Shown here one piece after another: positions 32,236 through 40,883 of a stretch of 64,000 bases of DNA (positions are counted from its first letter, which is position 1; each line of letters begins with the position of its first letter). Below the pieces are notes generated by a model. That model was not told the origin of the DNA, did not search any database, and was given only the letters and a program-made list of their open reading frames with translations. The DNA lies in assembly GCA_900065925.1 (NCBI GenBank), contig LN890280.1:1356451-1420450 (forward strand), written 5' to 3'. The position numbers were made by a program, and so were the translations under genes. Origin of the DNA: Nitrosotalea devaniterrae (lineage in GTDB: Archaea; Thermoproteota; Nitrososphaeria; Nitrososphaerales; Nitrosopumilaceae).

Positions 32236-33597
32236 GTGAAGTTTAGAACTGACTCAGATTCTCTAGGAAAAGTTGAGATTCCAGCAGAAGCATACTATGG
32301 CGCATTTACAGCAAGAGCAATAAAACAATATCATGTAACAGGGCAGAGATCCCATCCATATCTTATCATGGCATTTGTAATGATCAAAAGATCAGCTGCA
32401 GTTGCAAACATGAAAGTAAAAGCACTTGATACAAAAAGAGGAAATGCAATCATAAAGGCTTGTGATAAAATTTTATCTGGAAAACATCTGGATCAGTTTT
32501 TGGTAGAGGCAATAAACTCTGGTGCGGGAACAGCATTTAACATGAATACTAATGAAGTAATTGCAAATGTAGCGCTAGAAATAATTGGAAATAAAAAAGG
32601 CAACTATGAAGTTATTCATCCAAATGATCATGTAAACATGTCACAGTCAAGTAATGACACATTTCCAACTGCAATGCATGTTGCAATTTTATTTGATGTA
32701 AACCAAGTCATACCCGCAATTGATGAACTAGTAAAGACGTTAATCAAAAAAGCAAAAGAGTTTTCAAGTTATCAAAAAATTGGAAGAACCCATTTGATGG
32801 ATGCACTTCCTGTAACTCTTGGCAGTGAGTTTGCAGCATATGCTACTGCACTTGCAAGAGCTCGCGATGCAATATTTGAATCAAAAAAAGAACTAGAGCG
32901 AGTTGCACTTGGTGGAACAGCAGTTGGTTCTGGTGCAAACACTCCAAAAGGGTATAGAACACTTGCAATTGCAGAGCTTGGCAAGATATCAAAACTTGCA
33001 CTCAAGCCAGAACCAGACATGCAATTTGGACTTGAGAGTAGATTTGCAGTTGCTAGAGTTTCATCTTCTCTTAGAAATCTAGCACTAGAACTTGGAAGAA
33101 TCTCAAATGATATCAGACTAATGGCGTCAGGACCTGTTGCAGGTCTTTCTGAGATTGGAATTCCAGCAGTTCATGCAGGCTCATCTATCATGCCAGGCAA
33201 GGTAAACCCATCACTTGCAGAATGTATGAACATGATATGCTTTGACATAATTGGAAAGGATTCTACAGTGGCACTTGCTGCACAGGCAGGCCAGTTTGAA
33301 CTCAATGTGATGCTTCCAGTAATGGTAAAGTCAGTTCTTGATTCAATGGATATGCTGCGAAATTTTGTTCCAATATTTTCAAGAAATCTGGTTGACGGAC
33401 TTAGTGCAAACAAGACAAAGCTTAGCCAGTATATAGAAAATAGCCCAGTCATAGTAACGCTCCTTACTCCAAAGATTGGATACCAAGTATCTGCCGATTT
33501 ATTCAAAGAATCACTCAAGACTGGAAAGACAATCAGACAACTAGTAATCTCAAAAGGATTGTTGACTGAAAAAGAAGTAAAGGCATTACTTGGATAA
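32236..33597 (+). CDS. fumC: Class II fumarate hydratase (FumC type)
   Basis: 453 aa from the GTG start of MKFRTDSDSLG. An in-frame ATG at 32197 lies too close to a TATA-like TTAATTTTAA (32183-32192), and homologs begin near the GTG. It interconverts fumarate and malate, needed in the reductive conversions that feed the carbon-fixation cycle. The superfamily signature GSSIMPGKVNP is present, as are GSGAGTAFNMNTNEV-like and THLMDALPVTLG segments. Aspartase is the main alternative within the same superfamily; context does not decide, but an HP/HB-cycle organism needs fumarase. Confidence 0.88.
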   Translation: MKFRTDSDSLGKVEIPAEAYYGAFTARAIKQYHVTGQRSHPYLIMAFVMIKRSAAVANMKVKALDTKRGNAIIKACDKILSGKHLDQFLVEAINSGAGTAFNMNTNEVIANVALEIIGNKKGNYEVIHPNDHVNMSQSSNDTFPTAMHVAILFDVNQVIPAIDELVKTLIKKAKEFSSYQKIGRTHLMDALPVTLGSEFAAYATALARARDAIFESKKELERVALGGTAVGSGANTPKGYRTLAIAELGKISKLALKPEPDMQFGLESRFAVARVSSSLRNLALELGRISNDIRLMASGPVAGLSEIGIPAVHAGSSIMPGKVNPSLAECMNMICFDIIGKDSTVALAAQAGQFELNVMLPVMVKSVLDSMDMLRNFVPIFSRNLVDGLSANKTKLSQYIENSPVIVTLLTPKIGYQVSADLFKESLKTGKTIRQLVISKGLLTEKEVKALLG

Positions 33598-33600
33598 GCA

Positions 33601-34869
33601 ATGGCAAAGATCTGGGTAGAGGCATATGGTTGCTCTGCAAGTTTTGCAGACTCGGAAATGATATCAGGTCTTATTGTAAACGGAGGGCATAGTCTTGCAG
33701 AAAATGAGAAAGACTCTGATCTTAGTGTGATAGTTACTTGTTCTGTCAAAGATGTAACCGCGCACAAGATGGTTCATAGGATAAAAAAATTAAAATCAAA
33801 TCCACTTGTTGTTGCAGGTTGTCTTCCTAAAGCAGAACAGGCAACTGTGGAAAAATTTAGTCCAAATGCAAGTTTGCTTGGACCAAATTCACTTGGAAAA
33901 ACTTTGGAGGTCATACGTTCCACACTAGATGGAGTAAGAAAAATAGAACTTGCAGATACAGATGTAAGCAAAATTGGACTGCCAAAAGTCAGACTAAATC
34001 CAGCAGTAGGAATTGTTGAGATTGCAAGCGGTTGTATGAGCGAGTGTACGTTTTGCCAGACAAAGATAGTCAAGGGGGATTTGCAGAGCTATCGAGTTGG
34101 AGATATCGTAAGACAAGTACGTCATGAGATTGAAGATGGTTGTGCAGAGGTGTGGCTCACATCAACTGACAATGGCTGCTACGGTTTTGACATTGGTTCT
34201 AGCCTTCCTGAACTAGTACATGCGGTATCAGAGATAGAGCAGAATTTCATGATGCGTGTAGGAATGATGAATCCCATGTACCTCCCACGCATCAAGGGCA
34301 AACTTTTAGAGAGTTTTGGAAACGACAAAGTCTTCAAGTTTCTCCACATTCCAGTCCAGAGCGGTAGCGATAAGGTCCTAAAAGACATGAAAAGAATGCA
34401 CACTTCAAAGATATTCTATGACGTAAACTCTGAATTTAGGAAGAGATTTGATAGATTTACCATTGCAACTGACATCATAGTAGGTTTTCCTACAGAGACT
34501 GAAGAGGACTTTGTCAAGACTATAGATTTGATAAATGAGACAAGACCAGATGTTGTGAATCTTTCAAGATATAGTGCTAGGTCTGGCACCAAGGCTTCCC
34601 AGATGGATCAGATCGATGTTGATACAGTCAAGCAGAGAAGCAAGCTAGTCTTTGATCTTGCAAAAAAGATCTCCCAGCAAAGAAATGAAGAGTGGATAGG
34701 CTGGAAAGGAGAGGTCTTGTTTGATGAAGTATCAGATGGCATAACAAAGGGAAGAAACTTTGCATACAAACAAGTAGTCATAGATGATAATGTTAATCTT
34801 GGACAAAAAGTCAATATCAAGATCGATGGTGCCGCACCGAATGGTCTGTATGGTAGCATAGTGAGCTAA
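33601..34869 (+). CDS. tRNA t6A37 methylthiotransferase (MtaB/CDKAL1 type)
   Basis: 422 aa. It adds a methylthio group to t6A37 of tRNA, giving ms2t6A. The N-terminal UPF0004 domain has Cys11, Cys47 and Cys74 for one Fe-S cluster. The radical-SAM cluster motif is SGCMSECTFCQTK (Cys145, Cys149, Cys152). The later segments KFLHIPVQSGSDKVLKDMKR and TDIIVGFPTETEEDF are family-typical. A TRAM domain closes the protein (about 355-422). The gene begins three bases after fumC and is probably co-transcribed with it. Confidence 0.93.
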   Translation: MAKIWVEAYGCSASFADSEMISGLIVNGGHSLAENEKDSDLSVIVTCSVKDVTAHKMVHRIKKLKSNPLVVAGCLPKAEQATVEKFSPNASLLGPNSLGKTLEVIRSTLDGVRKIELADTDVSKIGLPKVRLNPAVGIVEIASGCMSECTFCQTKIVKGDLQSYRVGDIVRQVRHEIEDGCAEVWLTSTDNGCYGFDIGSSLPELVHAVSEIEQNFMMRVGMMNPMYLPRIKGKLLESFGNDKVFKFLHIPVQSGSDKVLKDMKRMHTSKIFYDVNSEFRKRFDRFTIATDIIVGFPTETEEDFVKTIDLINETRPDVVNLSRYSARSGTKASQMDQIDVDTVKQRSKLVFDLAKKISQQRNEEWIGWKGEVLFDEVSDGITKGRNFAYKQVVIDDNVNLGQKVNIKIDGAAPNGLYGSIVS

Positions 34870-34943
34870 ATATTTTAGATCCGATCTTGGATCAAAACTA
34901 AGCAACAAAGTTTTTTAATCAATTTTGTAAGCAAAAGGGAGTC

Positions 34944-35897
34944 ATGGAATTTCAGATGAAAGATCCAGTTTTAATTATCGGTTTAGGCGGTGCAGGATGC
35001 AAACTTGCCATTAACATCAAGGAGAAACTAGGCTATGACTGTCTCCTAGTAAGCCATGATGCAAGAGATCTCAATCATGAGACCTCAAAGATTTTGATAA
35101 ATACAAGTCCTGTCTTGAATCCCTCTGCATATCTCATAAGAGGTGTCTCATTTGGTGCAAGAGACTCCATTGAAGAGAAGATGAACGGATATTCCACTAT
35201 AATGGTTATTGCCAATCTGGCAGGAAAGTCAGGTGCTGCTCTTGCTCCAGTTGTGTCTCAAATAGGTAAAGAATCAGGAAAAAGTGTACTCTCCTTTGGA
35301 ATCATGCCATTCAAGTTTGAAAAAGACAGAATATTCTTCTCAGGAGTATCCTTGAAGAGACTAAAGACAAATTCAGATTGTACTGTAATAATAGACAATG
35401 ATGCATTGCTTGAGAGCAATCCAGACCTTACTCCAGATGCATGCAATGTCATAACAAACTCGGCCTTGCTACACGTGATATCTACTCTCAAGAACTCCAC
35501 ATTGCCACTTGAAACCAGCATACTTTCAACCAGCAAGGATATTTCAGATGTAGAGACCTCCCTTAGAGATTCAATCAAGATGTTATACGAAGATGCAGCA
35601 CCAAGCAGTATCAAGAGTGCATTGATGTACGTAGTAGGCGGAAACAAGGTCCCAGTAGGAGTTTTGAATTCAATGGTAAATACAATAAGTGGAATTTTCG
35701 GAGATGATAGTACACGAGTCAGCATGTCAGTTACAGCCGGTGACAACTCCAAAGTTGTATTGCTTACTTCAGTTGAAGGAGAGACACGTTTTGACAGATA
35801 TGACCCACTTGGTTTCATACCAAAGGAAAATGTGCTTGACTGGGATGAGCCAGATGCAAGTGTAAAGATTGATCTGAATTTAGATCAGATAGAATAA
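34944..35897 (+). CDS. Divergent FtsZ-family protein with degenerate GTP loop
   Basis: 317 aa. The opening PVLIIGLGGAGCKLAINIKE matches the first FtsZ nucleotide loop. MPFKFEKDRIFFSGVSLKRL and DCTVIIDNDALLESNP match the FtsZ core (PFxFEG-x-R..., NDxLL). However, the tubulin/FtsZ signature loop GGGTGTG is replaced by NLAGKSGAAL (91-100), and the T7 catalytic N-x-D loop is not recognisable. Thaumarchaeal FtsZ proteins are known to be altered in this way while cell division uses Cdv/ESCRT proteins. It may bind partners without hydrolysing GTP. No C-terminal FtsA-binding peptide is seen. Confidence 0.85.
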   Translation: MEFQMKDPVLIIGLGGAGCKLAINIKEKLGYDCLLVSHDARDLNHETSKILINTSPVLNPSAYLIRGVSFGARDSIEEKMNGYSTIMVIANLAGKSGAALAPVVSQIGKESGKSVLSFGIMPFKFEKDRIFFSGVSLKRLKTNSDCTVIIDNDALLESNPDLTPDACNVITNSALLHVISTLKNSTLPLETSILSTSKDISDVETSLRDSIKMLYEDAAPSSIKSALMYVVGGNKVPVGVLNSMVNTISGIFGDDSTRVSMSVTAGDNSKVVLLTSVEGETRFDRYDPLGFIPKENVLDWDEPDASVKIDLNLDQIE

Positions 35898-35952
35898 AAC
35901 TCGAACAAGAAAAATAATTTTCAATCAGATATAGTAAATTAAAATTTAGAGC

Positions 35953-36465
35953 CTATTCTTTCTTTGGCTTTTTCTCTGGCTTTGATTCAGTTTTCTTTTC
36001 TGCCTTTTTTGGTTTCTCTTCAGCCTTGACTTCTTCCTTTGGTTTTTCTTCTGTCTTTTTCTCTGCTGGTTTTGGTGTCTCTTCAGTCTTCTTGTCTTCT
36101 ACTTTCTTTTCTTCTTTCTTTGGCTTGTCAGCAGATTTCTTGTCTCCTTTCTTTTTGCTGTCAGATTTTTTGTCTGATTTCTTTGTGGTTTCATCTGCAA
36201 CTTTTTCTTCTTGGTATTTTGAGACAATAACGTTACCATCATCTTTTGTAATCTTGACTCTAATCTTTCGTGGAGGATGTCTTATGCCTCGTGCCCAAAC
36301 TAAATGACTAATCTCTTCTTCAATCTTGACATTTTCAGACTTCATATGTTTTGTAGCAAATTCTCGTATCATGTTGATTGCTCTTTTTGCTCTCTGGTTG
36401 TTTGGTGACAAGAGTACTTTTCCAAGGTTAATAGTGTAAATTCTCTCTATTGATTCAGTAGACAT
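35953..36465 (-). CDS. rpl31e: Ribosomal protein L31e with long charged tail
   Basis: 170 aa. Residues 1-85 are L31e: ERIYTINLGKVLLSPNNQRA, EISHLVWARGIRHPPRKIRV and KDDGNVIV. Residues 88-170 are a low-complexity Lys/Glu/Pro tail (KKSDKKSDSKKKGDKKSADK and similar). Archaeal L31e is normally 80-100 residues, so the tail doubles the protein. It starts one base after the L39e stop, in the usual L39e-L31e pair; the aIF6 gene that often follows elsewhere is absent here. Confidence 0.93.
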   Translation of the reverse strand: MSTESIERIYTINLGKVLLSPNNQRAKRAINMIREFATKHMKSENVKIEEEISHLVWARGIRHPPRKIRVKITKDDGNVIVSKYQEEKVADETTKKSDKKSDSKKKGDKKSADKPKKEEKKVEDKKTEETPKPAEKKTEEKPKEEVKAEEKPKKAEKKTESKPEKKPKKE

Positions 36466-36466
36466 T

Positions 36467-36625
36467 TTATCCTACGCTCACATCTGTTCTGCGCCACTGT
36501 CTCTTCTTAGGATTAGTTCTCACTCTTCGCTTTGTCCTAACAATTATCCAAGCTGGTACAGATGAATTCTGTTTTATTTTTTTCATCAACCTGTTCTTTC
36601 TGGGAGTTGACTTGCGGGCAGCCAT
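36467..36625 (-). CDS. rpl39e: Ribosomal protein L39e
   Basis: 52 aa: MAARKSTPRKNRLMKKIKQN, then VPAWIIVRTKRRVRTNPKKR and QWRRTDVSVG. This is a full-length L39e, a small basic protein lining the ribosomal exit tunnel. ATG at 36623-36625, TAA at 36467-36469. A TATA-like ATTTAAAAAG at 36647-36656 is about 27 bases upstream, so the L39e-L31e transcript is probably leaderless. Confidence 0.95.
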   Translation of the reverse strand: MAARKSTPRKNRLMKKIKQNSSVPAWIIVRTKRRVRTNPKKRQWRRTDVSVG

Positions 36626-36646
36626 AAAAATTTGACATTTTAGCCT

Positions 36647-36656
36647 CTTTTTAAAT
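36647..36656 (-). promoter_or_regulatory. TATA box of the L39e-L31e operon
   Basis: On the minus strand ATTTAAAAAG is centred about 27 bases before the L39e ATG, the spacing expected for a leaderless archaeal transcript. Confidence 0.55.
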
Positions 36657-36680
36657 GAATCTCAGAAAGACAGATGTAAT

Positions 36681-37229
36681 CTAGGACAAGATCTTGTCAT
36701 GGATTTGTTTTAGCATTCTTGCTGATGCTCCCCAGATCAAGTGATTTTCAAACTTGAAAGTATACATCTCAAGGATTGAGTGGTGTAGAGGATCCTTGTC
36801 ATCTTCAATTGTTTGAAGAAGTGAATTCAACGGTATTCTAAGGACCGAGGCAATTTCAGAATTGGGTACAATATCAGGTAAAGTATCAAGTATAGTAACA
36901 AATGGAGTTATCTTAAATCCAGAATTTAGAGTTGTTACAGGTTTTAGCTGACCAATTACCATCTCCTTTGAAATTTCCAACCCTAATTCTTCTTGTGTTT
37001 CCCTAATTGCAGTGCCAAGTAAGTTCACATCTTTTTCCTCCCAGGTTCCTCCAGGAAAAGAGATTTCACCGGCATGATGGTTCATTGTTGCAGGTCGCTC
37101 TGTCATCAATACCATAGGCTCACTGCCAAAGACAATTATCATTACGGCTGCAAGCTTGTTTTTAGAATCGTCTTGGGGTTCGGCCATTATACCACTAGAC
37201 AAGATTTTCTTCAGGTTTACAACATCCAA
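36681..37229 (-). CDS. NUDIX CoA pyrophosphatase (NudL-like)
   Basis: 182 aa. The Nudix box reads GGTWEEKDVNLLGTAIRETQ followed by EELGLE; REtqEE supplies the metal-binding glutamates. The preceding VLMTERPATMNHHAGEISFP is the UPF0035 motif of enzymes that split CoA into phosphopantetheine and 3',5'-ADP. It probably clears oxidised or excess CoA in the cytosol. The start region offers an alternative at MAEPQDDS, residue 15. Confidence 0.9.
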   Translation of the reverse strand: MDVVNLKKILSSGIMAEPQDDSKNKLAAVMIIVFGSEPMVLMTERPATMNHHAGEISFPGGTWEEKDVNLLGTAIRETQEELGLEISKEMVIGQLKPVTTLNSGFKITPFVTILDTLPDIVPNSEIASVLRIPLNSLLQTIEDDKDPLHHSILEMYTFKFENHLIWGASARMLKQIHDKILS

Positions 37230-37285
37230 TGTTTTATCAACTCAGAATTCATTATTGTCTTTTATCATTTTATTACATCATACCA

Positions 37286-39796
37286 CTAGAGAGTAAAGTA
37301 TTCTGCCTCGGGATGATGAACAACTATGGCTGCAGTTGACTGTTCAGGAATTATCTGACCTGCCTCTGTTAGAGTCATACCAGATTTTTGTGGCTCCAAG
37401 AGTTTCCATACTATACGATGTTGTGATACATCAGGACAGCTTGGATATCCCCAACTATATCGTAGACCTCGTTTTTCACCTATACCAAGCTCTGTTCTGA
37501 TTTTGTTGTTTATCCATTCTGCCATTGCTTCTGCTGTTTCCACCGCAATGCCGTGAAGATAGTATGCGTCGGTGTATCGGTCTTCTTTATTCCACTTGTC
37601 TATCAGATCTGATACTTTGGTTCCCACGGTAACTGCTTGGAATGCAACCAGATCATTTTTTCCAAAATAGTCTGTAAGGCAGAGATGTTTGGATTTAGAA
37701 GAACGTGGAAAATCAAATGAGAGTTTTTCTCCGTTTGGATGGTCTACTATCAATTTTCCATCTTCATTGTGACACGCAAAATAACCATAGACTATACTTG
37801 GCTCAAACAGTTTTTCATCAAGTATCCTTTGTTTCCATTCTTGGAACAATACCTCATGCTCTTGTTCAGAGTCCTTGGCAGACTGTCCCCTGACTCCCCA
37901 TGACAAGACAAACAACGATTTTTTGTTAAGATATTTCCAGACTTCGTCAAGGTCGATATCTTTTGGTCCCAATCGTATTACATCATTTAGTTTTGTGCAA
38001 ACAGGCGGTGTGACAGGAACAATTCCACTATGGGCAAATTCTTGCACTTCGACTTTTTCAAAAACTGGTTCTTTCCACTTTTCAATTTTTTCTTTCCACT
38101 CTTGGACAAATTGTTGTTTTTCAGGTGAGACCAGTTTGTCCATCATTTTTAATCCGTCAAACATTGTCTTGCAGTAAAATACACCCGGAGTATAGATCCC
38201 ACCTTCTTTTGCAACTCTGTTTATGTAATTGGTGTTTATTGCAGCACCTCCACAAAGAACAGGAATTTTCATGTCAGTTTTTCTTGCGTGCTCTACAAAG
38301 TATTGCATTTGTTTTGATGTTGATACCAACAATGCAGAAAGTCCTATGGCATCAGCATGTACCTCTTCAATTTTTTCAATAAATTTTTGCATTGGCACCT
38401 GTTTTCCAAGGTCATATACTGTATACCCATTATTTTCAAAAATTGTTTTTACTAGATTCTTTCCAATGTCATGAACATCACCGTAAACTGTTCCAAGTAC
38501 AAGTCTTCCCTTGCTTGATCCCTCTTCTTTTAGGAGATATTTTTCAAGCTCTGCAACAGATGCCTTCATGCATTCTGCAGACTTTAGCACAAACGGAAGA
38601 ATTAGTTCGCCAGAGCCAAACTTGTCACCTACTTCCTTCATTGCAGGTAAGAGATCTTCATTTAGTGTCAAGATAGCAGCCTGGTGGGTCATGTCTTTTG
38701 TGGCATCAATCTCAAACCTACCATCTTTTTGAACAAGATTAAACTTGGTAGTGATTTTCTCTGCAATTGCATTAACCACGTCATTTTCTATCCCATCACG
38801 AAGCCTGTTTACTATCCTAAAGTTTGCCCTCTTTCCCGCAGGCCAGGTTGGGTCCACATCAACTTTTTTTGCAGATGTCTGTGCGGTGCCTTTTGAGTTT
38901 TCAAAATATGTAATAAAATCTGCCAAGGAGTTTGGATGTTTGTTAAATATCAGATCTTCTGCAAGTTTTTTTTCCTTGTCTCCAATCTCAGTATAAGGTA
39001 TGACATCTTTTGGATTTATGATAACAGTGTCAAGACCGTATTTTACTGCATGATACAAAAATATTGCATTAAGAATTTTTCTTGCATGAGGGGCAAGGCC
39101 AAAACTCACATTGCTCAGTCCAAGAGTTGTAAAGGAGTTTGGAAATTTTTCTTTGACAAGACGAATTCCCTCAAGTGTATTTTTTCCCGCATCCAAGAAT
39201 TCTGCTTCTCCAGTAGCAAGAGTAAACGTAAGTACATCAAAAATAAAATGCTCTTCTGTCAGTCCATATTTTTTTCCAGTCTCAACTAGTAGTTCTGCAG
39301 TCTCTAGTTTTTCCTGTGGAGTCTTTGCCATTCCTTTTGGCCCAATGCACATGGCAACTGCTGGAACACCATATTTTACCATCAGAGGAGCAAGCAAGTG
39401 AAATCTGCTCCCATCACCTTCTAGATTTATGGAGTTTATGATTGGTTTTCCAGGAATTTGCTCCAATGCAGCCGCAATTACTTTTGGTTCTGTAGAATCA
39501 ATTACCAGGGGTGCATCAATTTCAAGACTCAATAGTTTTACAAGTTTTTTCATAAACTCCAACTCATCTGAGCGCTCAGTTGTTGCAACACAAACATCAA
39601 GACAGTGTGCTCCATCTTCTACCTGGTCTCTTGCAAGTTTTACTAGTTCCTCAAAATTGTCATTTAGTACGCATTCCTTTGCCTTTTTAGATCCTTGGGC
39701 ATTTAGTCTCTCTCCAATTATCAAAGGAGCTGGATTCTGTAACAAGTCAACTGCTTTTAGTGCAGAACTTACTCTTGGAGTCTTCAACAACATCAT
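37286..39796 (-). CDS. metH: B12-dependent methionine synthase, pterin/B12/activation part
   Basis: 836 aa. It carries the last three MetH modules: pterin-binding domain (about 20-290; LIIGERLNAQGSKKAKECVL), cobalamin cap and binding domain (about 370-550; DVHDIGKN at 440-447, with His442 as lower cobalt ligand) and the AdoMet activation domain (about 590-836; GLRYSWGYPSCPD). The homocysteine-binding module is a separate gene, 39827-40783, 30 bases upstream in the same direction. Together they should make methionine from homocysteine and methyl-tetrahydropterin. The substrate pterin is probably tetrahydrofolate or an archaeal analogue. Confidence 0.94.
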   Translation of the reverse strand: MMLLKTPRVSSALKAVDLLQNPAPLIIGERLNAQGSKKAKECVLNDNFEELVKLARDQVEDGAHCLDVCVATTERSDELEFMKKLVKLLSLEIDAPLVIDSTEPKVIAAALEQIPGKPIINSINLEGDGSRFHLLAPLMVKYGVPAVAMCIGPKGMAKTPQEKLETAELLVETGKKYGLTEEHFIFDVLTFTLATGEAEFLDAGKNTLEGIRLVKEKFPNSFTTLGLSNVSFGLAPHARKILNAIFLYHAVKYGLDTVIINPKDVIPYTEIGDKEKKLAEDLIFNKHPNSLADFITYFENSKGTAQTSAKKVDVDPTWPAGKRANFRIVNRLRDGIENDVVNAIAEKITTKFNLVQKDGRFEIDATKDMTHQAAILTLNEDLLPAMKEVGDKFGSGELILPFVLKSAECMKASVAELEKYLLKEEGSSKGRLVLGTVYGDVHDIGKNLVKTIFENNGYTVYDLGKQVPMQKFIEKIEEVHADAIGLSALLVSTSKQMQYFVEHARKTDMKIPVLCGGAAINTNYINRVAKEGGIYTPGVFYCKTMFDGLKMMDKLVSPEKQQFVQEWKEKIEKWKEPVFEKVEVQEFAHSGIVPVTPPVCTKLNDVIRLGPKDIDLDEVWKYLNKKSLFVLSWGVRGQSAKDSEQEHEVLFQEWKQRILDEKLFEPSIVYGYFACHNEDGKLIVDHPNGEKLSFDFPRSSKSKHLCLTDYFGKNDLVAFQAVTVGTKVSDLIDKWNKEDRYTDAYYLHGIAVETAEAMAEWINNKIRTELGIGEKRGLRYSWGYPSCPDVSQHRIVWKLLEPQKSGMTLTEAGQIIPEQSTAAIVVHHPEAEYFTL

Positions 39797-39826
39797 TCTC
39801 TAGCGCTTTTTCTAAATACCTAGCGG

Positions 39827-40783
39827 TTATTTCCTGGTGGACTTGTCGTCAATTACTTTGCGTAGAAACGATATATGATCAACATTTGTGCCACAGCATC
39901 CTCCAATTATCCTCACATTTGGATACTGGTTTAAAAAATCAGCCATCACGTTTGCCATCTCTTTTGGCTCCATCTTGTAAACTGCTCTACCCCCCTGATT
40001 TTCAGGCATTCCAGCATTTGGCACAACAAGTAATGGTAATGCGTTTTGCTCGTTTAACCATTGTACACTAGAAATCATTTCGGTTGGACCAGTAGAACAA
40101 TTCAGTCCAAATGCATCAATTCCCATTTCTGATACCGTTGTGTATGCAGCCTGGATGTTTGTACCAAGAAGCATCTTGCCATACTTGTCCAGTGTAACAT
40201 TTGCAATTATTGGAATTTTTTTGCCAGTTTTTTTAAATGCATTATGACATGCCTCAATTGCAAGTTTTACCTCCAAGATATCTTGGCTTGTCTCAATCAA
40301 TAATGCATCAACTCCCCCAAGTATGAGACCTTCTGCTTGAATCTCAAATGCTTGCCTGATTTCATCGAGTTTTATTTGTCCGAGTGAAGGATCATTTGAG
40401 CTTGGAAGAAAACCAGTTGGACCCATTGATCCAATGACATATCTTGGCTTGTCTGCAAATTCACGGGTTACATCAACTGCGAGTTGTGCTATTTTTTTGT
40501 TAAATTCCAATGTTTGATCCCCATAACCATACTCTTCTAGCTTTAGTTTGTTTGAACCAAATGTATTTGTCTCAACACAATCTGCCCCAGCCTGAAGATA
40601 TGAACGATGGATTTGTTTTATCCAATCTGGTCGTGTAAATGAAAGTCCATCATTGAATCCTTCTTTCCCATCTGGAAAGTCTTCAGGTTTTGGATTTAGT
40701 TTTTGAATTTCAGTACCCATTGCACCATCAAAGAGTACAATCTGATGTTTCATCAAAATATCTAGTGGAGTTTTTTCAGTCAA
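39827..40783 (-). CDS. metH: Methionine synthase homocysteine-binding subunit
   Basis: 318 aa, TTG start. This is the homocysteine S-methyltransferase barrel: FDGAMGTEIQKLNPKPEDFP, ADCVETNTFGSNKLKLEEYG and IGSMGPTGFLPS. Zinc ligands are Cys229 (GLNCSTGP) and Cys296/Cys297 (GGCCGTN). In bacterial MetH this is the N-terminal module of one long chain; here it is a separate polypeptide just upstream of the remaining modules. A TATA-like AATTAAATTG lies about 29 bases upstream. It is divergent from the MTHFR gene at 40884. Confidence 0.93.
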   Translation of the reverse strand: MTEKTPLDILMKHQIVLFDGAMGTEIQKLNPKPEDFPDGKEGFNDGLSFTRPDWIKQIHRSYLQAGADCVETNTFGSNKLKLEEYGYGDQTLEFNKKIAQLAVDVTREFADKPRYVIGSMGPTGFLPSSNDPSLGQIKLDEIRQAFEIQAEGLILGGVDALLIETSQDILEVKLAIEACHNAFKKTGKKIPIIANVTLDKYGKMLLGTNIQAAYTTVSEMGIDAFGLNCSTGPTEMISSVQWLNEQNALPLLVVPNAGMPENQGGRAVYKMEPKEMANVMADFLNQYPNVRIIGGCCGTNVDHISFLRKVIDDKSTRK

Positions 40784-40805
40784 GTATAACTCATTGAGGT
40801 TATCA

Positions 40806-40862
40806 TCAATTTAATTCTGTTTTGTTTTGGCATGATGTAATTACACTTCAAAGGTTATAATC
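40806..40862. promoter_or_regulatory. Divergent promoter of the metH and MTHFR genes
   Basis: The 100-base gap between the two start codons holds a minus-strand TATA-like AATTAAATTG (about 40807-40816) and a plus-strand GGTTATAAT (about 40853-40861), each 27-30 bases from its start. This pairs two adjacent steps of methyl transfer in one control region. No palindrome was seen. Confidence 0.5.
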
Positions 40863-40883
40863 AAGTAGTCAGGAAAGTCAATT

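Noticed and set aside
37705-39803. Several plus-strand frames opposite metH
   Set aside because: All overlap the recognised MetH modules on the minus strand and lack recognisable domains.
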